From: an uncultured Atopobiaceae bacterium
Lineage (GTDB): Bacteria > Actinomycetota > Coriobacteriia > Coriobacteriales > Atopobiaceae
Length of the DNA: 42,597 nucleotides
Assembly: GCA_944320385.1 (NCBI GenBank)
Contig: CALUHH010000017.1
Span: forward strand, 1 to 42,597
Direction: 5' to 3'
The notes beneath the pieces were generated by a model. The model saw nothing but the letters and a program-made list of their open reading frames with translations, was not told the origin of the DNA and ran no database searches. Within the stretch, counting starts at the first letter, position 1. Every line of letters starts with the position of its first letter. This document shows positions 15,923 through 24,058 of the stretch, piece by piece. The position numbers and the translations under genes were made by a program.

Positions 15923-18649
15923 CTAGCCGATGACCTCGGAGCTGATGCCCTCGGGCTGGTAGTTGACCGCCATCGCGGCGACCTCGCCGCGGGTGATGGT
16001 GTTCTGGCCCATAAGGGCGCCGTTGTTGCCCATGACGCCGTTCTCGGCGGCCCAGGCCACGGCGCTGGCGGCCCAGTCGGACACGGTCGCGGCGTCGGCG
16101 TAGGAGCCGAGCACCTCGTCGGCGTCGACCGCGGCGTACTTGCCGGCGGCCACCGCGTAGTTCTTCAGCATCGCGGCGAACTGCTCGCGGGTGATCGGGT
16201 CGTTCGGGCCGAACTTGCCGGAGCCGTCCTGGTAGCCGGAGACGATGCCCATCTTGGTGCCCCAGGCGACGGCCTTGGCGTAGTAGGCGCCCATGTCGAC
16301 GTCGTTGTAGCGGGTCACGAAGCCCTCGTTCTCCTTGAGGTAGTCCTCGTCGGTGCCGTGGAGGGCGTCGAAGCCGGCCATGCGGGAGATGATGACCAGG
16401 GCGTCGGCGCGGGTGATCTGGGCCTCGGGGGCGAAGAAGTTCGAGCCGGACACGCCCTTGACGTAGCCGAGCTGCTTGGCCTGGAAGACGGCCTGGGCGT
16501 ACCAGGCGTTGGGGTCGACGTCGGCGAAGGCGACGGCCTTGTCGGAGACGGTGAGGACGTTCACGGTCTCGTTGTCGTTGGAGACGTTGTAGTTGCCGTT
16601 GTCGAACAGCAGCTCGACCTGGTAGGTGCCCTTGTCCTTGACCTCGTCGACGTCCTTCTTGGTGGCGCTGCTGAAGTCATCGGTCGGGTCGTAGACGTAG
16701 CCGGTCACCTCGACGGAGCCCTCGGGGAAGGCGACCCACTCGTAGCTGTCGGCGTCCTCGGCGTTGTAGGTGGTGACGGGCTTGCCGTCCTTGGTGTAGT
16801 AGCCGAACTCCAGCTCCGGCTCCTGGACGTCGCCGGTGTAGGGGAGGTACCAGATGGTGACCCAGCCGGCGGGACCATAGCCGTTGGAGTCGTAGGTGTA
16901 CTCGGTGACCTGGTTGCCGGAGACGTAGATGTCGCTGAGGGCGAGCTGGGTCACAGTGACCTTGCAGCTGCGGTCCTTCTCGTCGATCTCGTCGTTGTAG
17001 CCGGGGATGTCGAGCACGATGGTGTAGGAGTCGGCGCCGCCGTTGAGGACGTCGACGACGCTCTCGACCTCCTCGCCGCGGTCGTTGTAGGCCTTGACGG
17101 TGTAGTCGGTGCCCTCGGCGAGCTCGCCGTTGGAGGTCTTGACCGTGATGTCGAGCTGGTCGAGGAAGTCGGCGCCGTCGTAGGTCTTGGAGAAGGTGGT
17201 GCCGACCTTGCCGTCGTAGTTGAAGACGATGTCCTTGGCCGCGTCGATCTCGCCGCTGCGGACGTAGACCGTGAGGGTCTCGGTGGCGCTGCCGTAGGCG
17301 TAGTTGCTCGCCTGGGCGTTCAGGCGCACGTGGACCTTGTAGACGCCGGGCTCGGAGAGCGCGGAGGCGTCGACGGCGGAGCCGTCGGAGGCCTTCTCGT
17401 AGGAGACGCTGTACCAGGCGCTGTCGAGGGTGGTGGAGGTGGCGTCCTTGATGGCGATCTTGGAGGCGTCGAACTTCTGGCCCTCGGCGAGGTTGACGGC
17501 GATGGCGCTGGCCACGAGGCCGTCCGCGGTGGTCACGGTGTGGGACGCGAAGGTGCTGCCGCCGTAGTAGAAGCCCGTGGAGTCGACGACCTCGTCGACG
17601 ACGTTGAAGGTCACGGTCTGCGGGGTCTTGCCGGTGATGTTGGTGCCCTCGTCGGCCCACACGGAGGCGCTGGCAGCACCGGTGAGGACGCTGGTGGCGT
17701 CAGCCTTATAAGTGAGGTTGTCGATGTGGAGCTCTCCGGCCTGGATGTAGCCATCGTGAGCCGAGCCGGTGGTCAGCTTCACGCCGTCGGCGATGATGTC
17801 GGCCACTTTCAGGGTCGTCCCGCTGACCGCGGTGCTGTCGTCGACCTCGACGTCGGCGATGGTGATGTCGGCCTTGGAGATGTCGAGCTTGTTCACGACC
17901 ATGCTGGTGATGACCTGCTGGCCGGTGTAGGCGCCCTTGCCGCTGATCCAGACCTTGTAGGTGCCGGCGTTCGTGGGCTTGGTGGTGTTGGAGGCGGTGT
18001 CGAAGTAGAGGTCGTAGTCGGTGCCCTCGATCAGAACCTCGCCGTCGAGGACGACGCCGGGCTTCTGGGCGGCGCCGTTCCACGTGAAGGTGGTGTCCTC
18101 GACGTCGTCGAGGCCGGCGACGTTGTCGAAGAGGGTGGCGCCGGAGAGGTCGGCCTTCTCGGTGACGATGAAGTTGACGACGAGCTTCTGGCCGCGGTAG
18201 GCGGCATCATTGAAGGTGATCTCGACGGAGTAGTTGCCCTCGCTGAAGGGGTCGGTCGCCGGGTTGGCGATGGGGGTGCCGGACTTGTTGAAGCCGTTGT
18301 AGTAGGAGAGGGCGGCGTTGACCGTGTGGGTGGCGTGGCCGTCGTAGATGGTGTGGATGTCCACGGCGTCGGCGCCGCCGTCGGGGGTGACCTCGGTCGG
18401 GACGAGGAAGGTGCCCTCGGAGACCGTCGGGGTCTTGCCCTCGCTGAGGACGACCGTGCGGCCGTCGCTGTCCTTGGCCTCGGTCATGGAGCCGCTGGAG
18501 AAGGCGTTGTCCATGGCCAGCGTCTGGATGCCGTCGTTGACCCCCTCGGCCAGCGCGACCATCGGCACGGTGCCGACGGAGAGGACGCCCACGAGCGCCG
18601 CGGTGACGACGCGACGGGCCTTCCCCCCATGGTTGGTGCAAGCTGTCAT
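15923..18649 (-). CDS. Large SLH-domain surface protein, S-layer-like (copy 2)
   Basis: 908 residues; ATG at 18649 with AAAGGAGAC, chosen over a TTG eight codons upstream. The signal peptide is the same as in copy 1 (VTAALVGVLSVGTVPMVALA). The ectodomain diverges from copy 1 but keeps the beta-rich plan. Three SLH repeats start near residue 690 (FADVDPNAWYAQAVFQA, YNDVDMGAYYAKAVAWG, VSDWAASAVAWAAENGVMG), with a short extra tail (QPEGISSEVIG). Copy 2 has a long AT-rich upstream region with a good promoter (18778-18806) and about 120 nt of untranslated leader, as expected for an abundant S-layer protein. I take copy 2 as the currently expressed allele of a switchable pair. Confidence 0.88.
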   Translation of the reverse strand: MTACTNHGGKARRVVTAALVGVLSVGTVPMVALAEGVNDGIQTLAMDNAFSSGSMTEAKDSDGRTVVLSEGKTPTVSEGTFLVPTEVTPDGGADAVDIHTIYDGHATHTVNAALSYYNGFNKSGTPIANPATDPFSEGNYSVEITFNDAAYRGQKLVVNFIVTEKADLSGATLFDNVAGLDDVEDTTFTWNGAAQKPGVVLDGEVLIEGTDYDLYFDTASNTTKPTNAGTYKVWISGKGAYTGQQVITSMVVNKLDISKADITIADVEVDDSTAVSGTTLKVADIIADGVKLTTGSAHDGYIQAGELHIDNLTYKADATSVLTGAASASVWADEGTNITGKTPQTVTFNVVDEVVDSTGFYYGGSTFASHTVTTADGLVASAIAVNLAEGQKFDASKIAIKDATSTTLDSAWYSVSYEKASDGSAVDASALSEPGVYKVHVRLNAQASNYAYGSATETLTVYVRSGEIDAAKDIVFNYDGKVGTTFSKTYDGADFLDQLDITVKTSNGELAEGTDYTVKAYNDRGEEVESVVDVLNGGADSYTIVLDIPGYNDEIDEKDRSCKVTVTQLALSDIYVSGNQVTEYTYDSNGYGPAGWVTIWYLPYTGDVQEPELEFGYYTKDGKPVTTYNAEDADSYEWVAFPEGSVEVTGYVYDPTDDFSSATKKDVDEVKDKGTYQVELLFDNGNYNVSNDNETVNVLTVSDKAVAFADVDPNAWYAQAVFQAKQLGYVKGVSGSNFFAPEAQITRADALVIISRMAGFDALHGTDEDYLKENEGFVTRYNDVDMGAYYAKAVAWGTKMGIVSGYQDGSGKFGPNDPITREQFAAMLKNYAVAAGKYAAVDADEVLGSYADAATVSDWAASAVAWAAENGVMGNNGALMGQNTITRGEVAAMAVNYQPEGISSEVIG

Positions 18650-18664
18650 GTGTTGTCTCCTTTC
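18550..18664 (-). repeat. Inverted repeat A, right copy: 5' end of the convergent SLH gene
   Basis: Inverted counterpart of 12436-12551, one mismatch (a C/T in the signal-peptide region). Upstream of it the two loci share nothing recognisable. Confidence 0.8.
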
Positions 18665-19163
18665 AAAAGACAATCTAGAAACCTTAGGACACGGTTGCTC
18701 ATTTTCCCACTTTGCCGCCTTGCTCGCAACTTAGAGACGGCAAAGCGTGCAGGCAATGAGTCTGCATCCTGCGTGGCATAGTATCACTATCTTTCAGCAC
18801 AGTCACGAACTTTTTCCTTATGTTCGAAAAAAGTCCCTGAAGGGTAGGTGACCTTCCCTCACGTTACGCCTTGTGCGCTGAGACCAAATTGGTCTTTATA
18901 ATCTCTTCTATGGCTTTTACCTGCGGCTTCGTTTGTAATAACAGGTGCCTTATAGAGGAGCCGCTGTGTATTTTAGCGCAAATTCTATATTTGCCTAGAC
19001 TTTTTTGCGTAACAAACCTGAAATCTTATTTGTTCAGGTCCCTCTATATTTGAGCGCCCTTTTCTTAAGGTTCATTAACCGCGCTCTTCCCCCTCCCCCA
19101 TCTGGGGCGCACGTTCTTCTCGATTGTTGGGTTGTTTTCATCTTGCTGAGCGCGTGTGGCTCT
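18661..19163. other. AT-rich non-coding region upstream of SLH copy 2
   Basis: The region is much lower in G+C than its surroundings. It holds the SLH promoter and several perfect inverted repeats: AGACCAA-A-TTGGTCT near 18881 followed by TATAAT at 18897, GCAAAT-N5-ATTTGC near 18978, and ACCTGAA/TTCAGGT near 19015-19038. No credible gene is present; it may be a regulatory region or foreign DNA. Confidence 0.5.
18778..18806 (-). promoter_or_regulatory. Promoter of SLH copy 2
   Basis: Minus-strand GTGACT (18801-18806), 17-bp spacer, TACTAT (18778-18783) preceded by TGA, giving an extended -10. Poly-A/T tracts just upstream (about 18810-18832) resemble an UP element. A near-palindrome at 18841-18859 (AGGGTAGGTGACCTTCCCT) could be a regulator site. 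Confidence 0.6.
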
Positions 19164-19313
19164 TCACGCCTGGCACGAGAGCATCCGTCGTATGCCCGGC
19201 ATGTTCGAGATCTCCTCGAGCACCTCTATGAGCTCGTCGCTTTGGTAGAAGTCGCCCCTCCTTCGTGCTCCCAATGGCCTCAGCATGCCGTATGCGCAGG
19301 CTCGCGCGACGAT
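19164..19313 (-). pseudogene. 3' relic of an unrecognised gene
   Basis: About 50 codons ending at TGA (19164-19166) read like protein: ARACAYGMLRPLGARRRGDF followed by YQSDELIEVLEEISNMPGI and RRMLSCQA. No start codon or upstream coding sequence is present in frame. Palindromic repeats at 19333-19388 lie where an operator would be. I do not recognise the family. Confidence 0.3.
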
Positions 19314-19332
19314 CGCTGACGCGGCTCGCGTT

Positions 19333-19388
19333 TTCACTTCCGCTATTTGTGATTATCGGAAGTGAATTGGCATTCGCTTCCGATAATC
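19333..19388. repeat. Overlapping palindromes built on CTTCCG
   Basis: Two overlapping inverted repeats share a central arm: TTCACTTCCG (19333-19342) with CGGAAGTGAA (19357-19366), and GATTATCGGAAG (19351-19362) with CTTCCGATAATC (19377-19388). Both pairs are perfect, so they could form alternative hairpins or bind a dimer at two registers. Orphan operator suspected. Confidence 0.5.
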
Positions 19389-19429
19389 GCCTCGCTGCGG
19401 AAGCAAGCGAGCGCTCCCCCAACATAAGA

Positions 19430-19456
19430 AGAAGCCCGGCGGTTCACCGGGCTTCT
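19430..19456 (-). terminator. Rho-independent terminator of the glycosyltransferase gene
   Basis: A perfect 10-bp stem, AGAAGCCCGG pairing with CCGGGCTTCT around a 7-nt loop, is followed on the minus strand by TCTTATGTT. It is placed 23 bp after the stop of the gene at 19479. Confidence 0.8.
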
Positions 19457-19478
19457 CGGCATATCTTATGTAGTGGGA

Positions 19479-20465
19479 CTACTGGAGGCCCGCCGTCTGC
19501 AGGATGGCGCCGATGGCGGCGCTTAGCGAAGCCTCGGCCTCCGGGGAGCCCGCGTAGAAGTAGCGCTGGAGCGGCTCCATGCCCGCGAGCCACTGCTTGT
19601 GGGCCTTCCTGGCGCGATGGTTGTCCCGGAGCCTCTGAAGGGCCGAGACGCGCTCTGGGCGGCACGTCCCGAGCTCCGCCTGGGCCTCCCGGGCGCGCCG
19701 GGCCATCTCGTCGAGCACCACGCCCGTGGTGCCGCGCTCGCGGTGCCACTCCACGAGCCTGGCGTACTGCTCCGCCCTGACGCGGGCGACCTCGGGCACG
19801 TTCCAGTTCTTGGTGATCTGGCCGGGGTTGTCCCGGCGAATCTCGAAGAAGAGCCCGTTGGTGAAGAGCACGCGCTCGGCGCAGAAGACGGCCTTGTGCC
19901 GGAAGATGCTCTCCATCTCCGGGGCGCCCTCGTAGAACCTGATCTGGTTGCGCTCGATCACGTCCGTTGCGTAGAGCATGGTCGCAAACTCATAGGGCAG
20001 GTTGAGCGAGGCCTCGCCGCTGCCGGGGAAGACGCCCTCGAGCGGCACGTCGCAGCGGTACCCGCGCGCGAGCGACTCGTCCGCGTGCAGGCGCGCCGGC
20101 ACAACGACCTCTATCCCCGCGTCGAAGAGGCGCCCCAGCGCGTCGCGCATGGCGTCCGTGTAGAAGCCCGGGACGATGACGTCGTCGTGGTCCAGAAAGG
20201 CGAGGCAGCGGCCGCGCACGAGGGCGAAGCCGTCGTTGCGGTTGCGGCCGAGCCCCATGTTGGGATGGCTGTGGACCACCACGCGCGGGTCCTTCTCGGC
20301 ATAGCTGCTGGCGATCTTGAGGGTAGCGTCGGTGGAGCCGTCGTTGAGGATCAGGAGCTCGAGGTCGCGGCAGGGCTGGCCGAGCACGGACTCGATGGCG
20401 TCCGCGACGTACTTCTCGCCGTTGTAGACGGGCAGCATGACGGTGAGGAAGGGCGTGTCTGACAT
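19479..20465 (-). CDS. Family 2 glycosyltransferase
   Basis: 328 residues, GT-A fold. N-terminal LTVMLPVYNGEKYVADAIES and LLILNDGSTDAT bind the nucleotide-sugar, and FLDHDDV holds the DxD-type metal site. The C-terminal part has many Arg/Glu and QWLAGMEPLQRYFY. The ATG at 20465 is chosen because a -10 (TATACT, minus strand, 20498-20503) overlaps the longer TTG-start version. A single-gene unit with its own terminator, it sits among S-layer and CAP-SLH genes; glycosylation of surface proteins or polymers is a reasonable but unproven role. Cytoplasmic; no membrane helix seen. Confidence 0.85.
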   Translation of the reverse strand: MSDTPFLTVMLPVYNGEKYVADAIESVLGQPCRDLELLILNDGSTDATLKIASSYAEKDPRVVVHSHPNMGLGRNRNDGFALVRGRCLAFLDHDDVIVPGFYTDAMRDALGRLFDAGIEVVVPARLHADESLARGYRCDVPLEGVFPGSGEASLNLPYEFATMLYATDVIERNQIRFYEGAPEMESIFRHKAVFCAERVLFTNGLFFEIRRDNPGQITKNWNVPEVARVRAEQYARLVEWHRERGTTGVVLDEMARRAREAQAELGTCRPERVSALQRLRDNHRARKAHKQWLAGMEPLQRYFYAGSPEAEASLSAAIGAILQTAGLQ

Positions 20466-20505
20466 GGCGTACCAATCGACGGAGTGCGTTGGGGCGAGTA
20501 TATCC

Positions 20506-20544
20506 AAAAACGGCGCGGCGCCCTGGGGGTGGGGGCGTCGCGCC
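20506..20544 (-). terminator. Terminator of CAP-SLH protein 1
   Basis: On the minus strand GC-rich arms (20533-20544 and 20512-20523, one mismatch) are followed by GTTTTT, 27 bp after the stop of the gene at 20572. The T-run overlaps the promoter region of the next gene. Confidence 0.6.
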
Positions 20545-20571
20545 GGTTGGGAGGCTCTGACGGGCTTGCCG

Positions 20572-21972
20572 CTACAAGTTGGACCAGTTCATGATGATGG
20601 TCGCGGCCTGGGCGCGGTTGAGGTTGCCGGCGGGGTCGATCTCGCCGGTGTTGGCGTTGCCGTTGATGATGCTAACGCCCGTGGCCCAGGACATGGCGTC
20701 GCGGGCCCAGTCGGAGGTCTCATGGCCGTCGGGGTAGGCATAGAGGTTGCCGTTACCCTGGGGCTCGCTCTCCAGGCGCCAGAGGATGGTCACGAACTCC
20801 TGGCGGGTCGCCACGTCGTTGGGGCGGAACCTGCCGGAGTCGCCGACTATAATGCCGTTGTCAATCGCCCACGCGACCGCGTTGGTGTACCAGTCGCTGC
20901 CAACGTCCACGTAGCCCTCGAGGACGGACAGGTCCACGGCGGGCTCGCCGGCCCTCTTGTAGAGGACGGACGCCACCTGGGCGCGCTGCATGCCGTCGTT
21001 GGGGCCGAAGTTGCCCGTGCCGGCATAGCCGCCCATGATGTTATTCTCCACGACCCACGAGACGGAGTCGTAGAACCAGTCGCCCTCGCTCACGTCAAAG
21101 AAGAGACGGTCGCCGTTGATGAAGTCCATGTACTGGTCCAGCAGGCTGCGGAACTCGCTCACGGTGTAGGTCTTGGAGCTCGACGCGGTCCAATGGAAGG
21201 TCTGCTCGTCGATGCCGTAGACGTCGACCCCGTCCCACCAGTTGGTGCTGGGGGCCGCGGAGGCGGCACCGGTGTAGGTCCACATGGGGTGGATGAGGTT
21301 GAGGTAGTGCAGGATGCCGTAGTGGCCGTTGTTGCCATAGATGAGGTCGCTGCTGTTGGTGTAGTGCTCCCTGATGTAGTTGAGGGCGCTGGCGCGCGCG
21401 TCCTCATAGCGGACGCCCTGGGCCAGCAGCGACTCCATATGCTCGCGCGCGGGGCGGAGCTCCTCGGACTCCCACTCGTACTTCTCGTCGTAGTACCAAC
21501 GGGAGTAGGGGTTGGCAAAGCCCCAGGCGATGTTCTCGGAGATTTCGTAGGCGTTGGAGTGCGTCAGGTAGTTGACGTAGGAGAAGTTGGTGTTGATCTG
21601 GCTGACCGCCATCAGGTACGGGTCGATGCGGGACACGGGAGAGCCGTGGTTGGCACGCAGGTTGTTGCAGTACTCGATGTTGTCGAGCGCGCGGTACATG
21701 TTGTCCAGGTTGAAGGCGCTGGTGCGGGAGTCCATGTTGGTGAAGTTCTGGTACTGGCCAACGATGGGATTGCTGGGGGACTCCTCGATGACCTTGACGG
21801 CCTCGTCGGCGCCGATCCACTGGAAGAAGCCGAGCGAGCCGCTCTCATAGGTGTAGTCGTACGCGAGCGCGGTCGCCGGGGCGAGCGCGATCGCGAAGAC
21901 GGCCATCAGGGCCGCCGCGAGGGCGACGAGCGGGCGCCTCTCCTTGCGCGCGGGGTGCTGGGTCAGGTGCAT
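20572..21972 (-). CDS. CAP-domain protein with three SLH repeats (paralogue 1)
   Basis: 466 residues. Signal peptide 1-37 ends ATALA. A CAP (SCP/PR-1-like) domain spans about residues 45-240, with NIEYCNNLRANHG, HSNAYEISENIAWGF, the acidic WYYDEKYEWESE and GHYGILHYLNLIHP, the usual CAP signatures. A spacer with a fixed SKTYTVSEFRSLL element leads to three SLH repeats (EGDWFYDSVSWVVENNIMGG, VGSDWYTNAVAWAIDNGII, TSDWARDAMSWATGVSIING). Start ATG has AGAGGTGATG upstream. CAP proteins in bacteria are secreted, often lipid- or wall-associated; enzymatic activity is unknown. The next gene upstream (22095) is a paralogue with almost identical SLH DNA, which points to recent duplication or gene conversion. 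Confidence 0.85.
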   Translation of the reverse strand: MHLTQHPARKERRPLVALAAALMAVFAIALAPATALAYDYTYESGSLGFFQWIGADEAVKVIEESPSNPIVGQYQNFTNMDSRTSAFNLDNMYRALDNIEYCNNLRANHGSPVSRIDPYLMAVSQINTNFSYVNYLTHSNAYEISENIAWGFANPYSRWYYDEKYEWESEELRPAREHMESLLAQGVRYEDARASALNYIREHYTNSSDLIYGNNGHYGILHYLNLIHPMWTYTGAASAAPSTNWWDGVDVYGIDEQTFHWTASSSKTYTVSEFRSLLDQYMDFINGDRLFFDVSEGDWFYDSVSWVVENNIMGGYAGTGNFGPNDGMQRAQVASVLYKRAGEPAVDLSVLEGYVDVGSDWYTNAVAWAIDNGIIVGDSGRFRPNDVATRQEFVTILWRLESEPQGNGNLYAYPDGHETSDWARDAMSWATGVSIINGNANTGEIDPAGNLNRAQAATIIMNWSNL

Positions 21973-22094
21973 GTGGGCATCACCTCTTTGGTCTGGTTTG
22001 ACACTTCATATCATGCTAGTGCTTGCGCACGTTAGCGCGGGCTGCAATCGGTCTGCGGGAGGGGGTGCGACGGGGCTGTCGGGCGCTTTGCCCG

Positions 22095-23729
22095 CTAGTC
22101 CTGGTTGAGCTGGGTCCAGTTCATGATGATGGTCGCGGCCTGCGCGCGGTTGAGCTTGCCGGTGGGGTCGATCTCGCCGGTGTTGGCGTTGCCGTTGATG
22201 ATGCCGACGCCCGTGGCCCACTCCATCGCGGCGCGCGCCCAGTCGGAGGTCTCGCTGCCGTCGGGGTAGTCCGCGAGGTCGCCGGTGCCCTCGGGCTCGC
22301 TCTCCAGGCGCCAGAGGATGGTCACGAACTCCTGGCGGGTCGCCACGTCGTTGGGGCGGAACCTCCCGGAGTCGCCGACGATGACGCCGTTGTCCACGGC
22401 CCAGGCGACCGCGCTCGTGTACCAGTCGCTGCCAACGTCCACGTAGCCCTCGAGGGCGGACAGGTCCGCCTCGGGCTCGCTCGCCCTCTTGTAGAGGACG
22501 GACGCCACCTGGGCGCGCTGCATGTCGTCGTTGGGGCCAAAGTTGCCCGTGCCGTTGGCATAGCCGCCCATGACGCCGTTGTCCGCGGCCCACATGACGG
22601 AGTCGACGAACCACTCGCCCGGGTGCACGTCGTTGAAGCGCAGGGCATAGCCCGCCGCGACGGTGACCTCGACGTCGGGCATCACGAAGGTGTACTCGTT
22701 GGCGTTGCCCGTGGGCGTGGTGGGGACGATGCGGCCGTCCTTGGCCTCGACGAGCAGGTCGTCGACCTCATAGGCGTAGTTGGGGGTGAGGCGCACGGTG
22801 ACGACGGTGCCCGCGGTCGCCCAGGATGTGCTCACCCACGTCCTGCCGTAGGGCGTGGAGGTGGCGGTAATCTGATAGGTCACGCTGGCGTCCACGAGCG
22901 CGCGATACTCGGCGAGAAGGGCGCGGAACTCGGAGACGGTGTAGGAGCCGTCGTTGGACGTATAGAAGTAGAAGGCCTGCTCGGAGCAGCTGCCCGGGGC
23001 GATGTAGCCCGCACCGGTGACCTCATAGTCGGGGTTGATGACGTTGAGGTAGTGGCCCGTCCGCCCCAGCTCTTCGGGGTAGGCGTTAGCGGTGTAGTAG
23101 AAGGCGTTGTTGAACGTGACGTCGGAGTCCAGGAGCGACTCGAAGTAGCTGCGGGCCTCCGCGCAATCGTCGCCATACCATTCTTTCTTCTCGGCGTCAT
23201 ACCAGCCGGTGAAGGGGTCGGGATAGCCCCAGGCGAGGTTCTCCGCCACCTCGTAGGCCCCGGAATGGGCGGTGTTGTTCCGCGAGTAGTTCATGTTTAC
23301 CTGGCCGATGGCCATGAGATAGGGGTCGACGAGCAGCTCGCCGGCGTTGTTCTCGGGCAGGGCGCGCAGGTCGTTGCAGCGCTCGATGATGTCGAGCGAC
23401 TTCTCCATGTTGTCCAGGTTGAAGGCGCTCTCGGTGGAGCCCATGTTGTCGAGGTCCTGGTAGGCGCCGACGATGGGGTTGCTCGGCGCGTCCTCGATCA
23501 CGGCGACCGCATGCTTGGCGCCGAGCCACTCGAAGAAGCCGAGCGAGCCGTCGTCGTAGGTGTAGTCGAAGTCGTCCTCCGCCGCGGGCGCGTCACCCGG
23601 GGCGGTCGGGGCGTCGTCGGCGAGGGCCGGCGCCGGCGCCAGGACGATCGCGAGGGCCGCCATCAGGGCCGCGAGAACGGCGACGAGCGGACGTTCTTCT
23701 CGGCAGGTGGTGCACTGGACTGTGTGCAT
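22095..23729 (-). CDS. CAP-domain protein with InlB-like repeat and three SLH repeats (paralogue 2)
   Basis: 544 residues; signal peptide 1-38 (ending APALA). The CAP domain has RCNDLRALPEN, HSGAYEVAENLAWGY, GWYDAEKKEWYGDD and GHYLNVINP, about residues 60-245. It differs from paralogue 1 by a bacterial repeat (InlB B-repeat-like) module of about 70 residues (TYQITATSTPYGR, VTVRLTPNYAYEVDDL, YTFVMPDVEVTV) before the SLH repeats. Each SLH repeat nearly matches paralogue 1. Shine-Dalgarno AAGGGGTGA precedes the ATG. Cell-surface attachment through SLH is expected; function otherwise unknown. Confidence 0.85.
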   Translation of the reverse strand: MHTVQCTTCREERPLVAVLAALMAALAIVLAPAPALADDAPTAPGDAPAAEDDFDYTYDDGSLGFFEWLGAKHAVAVIEDAPSNPIVGAYQDLDNMGSTESAFNLDNMEKSLDIIERCNDLRALPENNAGELLVDPYLMAIGQVNMNYSRNNTAHSGAYEVAENLAWGYPDPFTGWYDAEKKEWYGDDCAEARSYFESLLDSDVTFNNAFYYTANAYPEELGRTGHYLNVINPDYEVTGAGYIAPGSCSEQAFYFYTSNDGSYTVSEFRALLAEYRALVDASVTYQITATSTPYGRTWVSTSWATAGTVVTVRLTPNYAYEVDDLLVEAKDGRIVPTTPTGNANEYTFVMPDVEVTVAAGYALRFNDVHPGEWFVDSVMWAADNGVMGGYANGTGNFGPNDDMQRAQVASVLYKRASEPEADLSALEGYVDVGSDWYTSAVAWAVDNGVIVGDSGRFRPNDVATRQEFVTILWRLESEPEGTGDLADYPDGSETSDWARAAMEWATGVGIINGNANTGEIDPTGKLNRAQAATIIMNWTQLNQD

Positions 23730-23828
23730 GGTAGGTCACCCCTTGGTCGCGGGCGGTCATTGAATCCATGCTAGTCCGTTCAGCAAGTTTTAATTTTGCG
23801 CAAATCGGTGAGCGCGGCACCGGCGATG

Positions 23829-23950
23829 TGCGCACTCCCGGCGGATGTGTACACCGCTGCGGGGTGTGTACACGCTCCGGCTTGACCGTTCTTCTCGGCA
23901 AGGCTCTGACCTGCGGGTTTGTGAGGGGTGCTTGGTGGCCGAGTGTACAC
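23829..23950 (+). repeat. Dispersed TGTACA-box element, copy A
   Basis: Boxes TGCGCAC (23829), TGTACAC (23848) and TGTACAC (23867) are spaced exactly 19 bp. Then comes the conserved 35-nt core (23886-23920; CCGTTCTTCTCGGCAAGG...TGACCTGCGGGTTT), and after it TGTACAC at 23944. It lies between two SLH genes. Copies B (25974-26114) and C (37335-37462) share the layout. Function unknown. Confidence 0.8.
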
Positions 23951-23959
23951 ACCCCAAAG

Positions 23960-24037
23960 GGGCGACAAGGACGACAAGAACGACAAGAACGACAAGGCGC
24001 CCGCCCGGTTCCGCGCGACGGCGGGCCGGGCGGGCGC
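23960..24037 (-). terminator. Terminator of the beta-helix SLH gene with 9-bp tandem repeat
   Basis: Perfect 12-bp arms GCGCCCGCCCGG (23997-24008) and CCGGGCGGGCGC (24026-24037) follow the stop codon. Four 9-bp units of the type ACGACAAGA (23962-23997) come next; on the minus strand they read T-rich (TTGTCGTTC). Terminator role inferred. Confidence 0.6.
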
Positions 24038-24058
24038 CCCGCTGGCGGGGCCCGCCGG

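Noticed and set aside
15863..18781. 972-codon open frame on the plus strand antisense to SLH copy 2, and similar long antisense frames at 20437-22035, 22023-23774, 23768-25780 and 30677-33364
   Set aside because: They are mirror frames of GC-rich genes with third-position bias; compositions are unnatural (Gly/Val/Asp/Arg only) and they lack ribosome-binding sites.
18871..19053. 60-codon hydrophobic ORF in the AT-rich region upstream of SLH copy 2
   Set aside because: No ribosome-binding site, overlaps inverted repeats and promoter-like AT-rich DNA; composition results from low GC.
23690..23705. Additional copy of the dispersed element core (CGTTCTTCTCGGCA) in the CAP-SLH signal-peptide region
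   Set aside because: Only about 14 bp match, inside coding sequence, with no boxes at 19 or 22 bp; likely chance given the codons for Arg-Glu-Glu-Arg.
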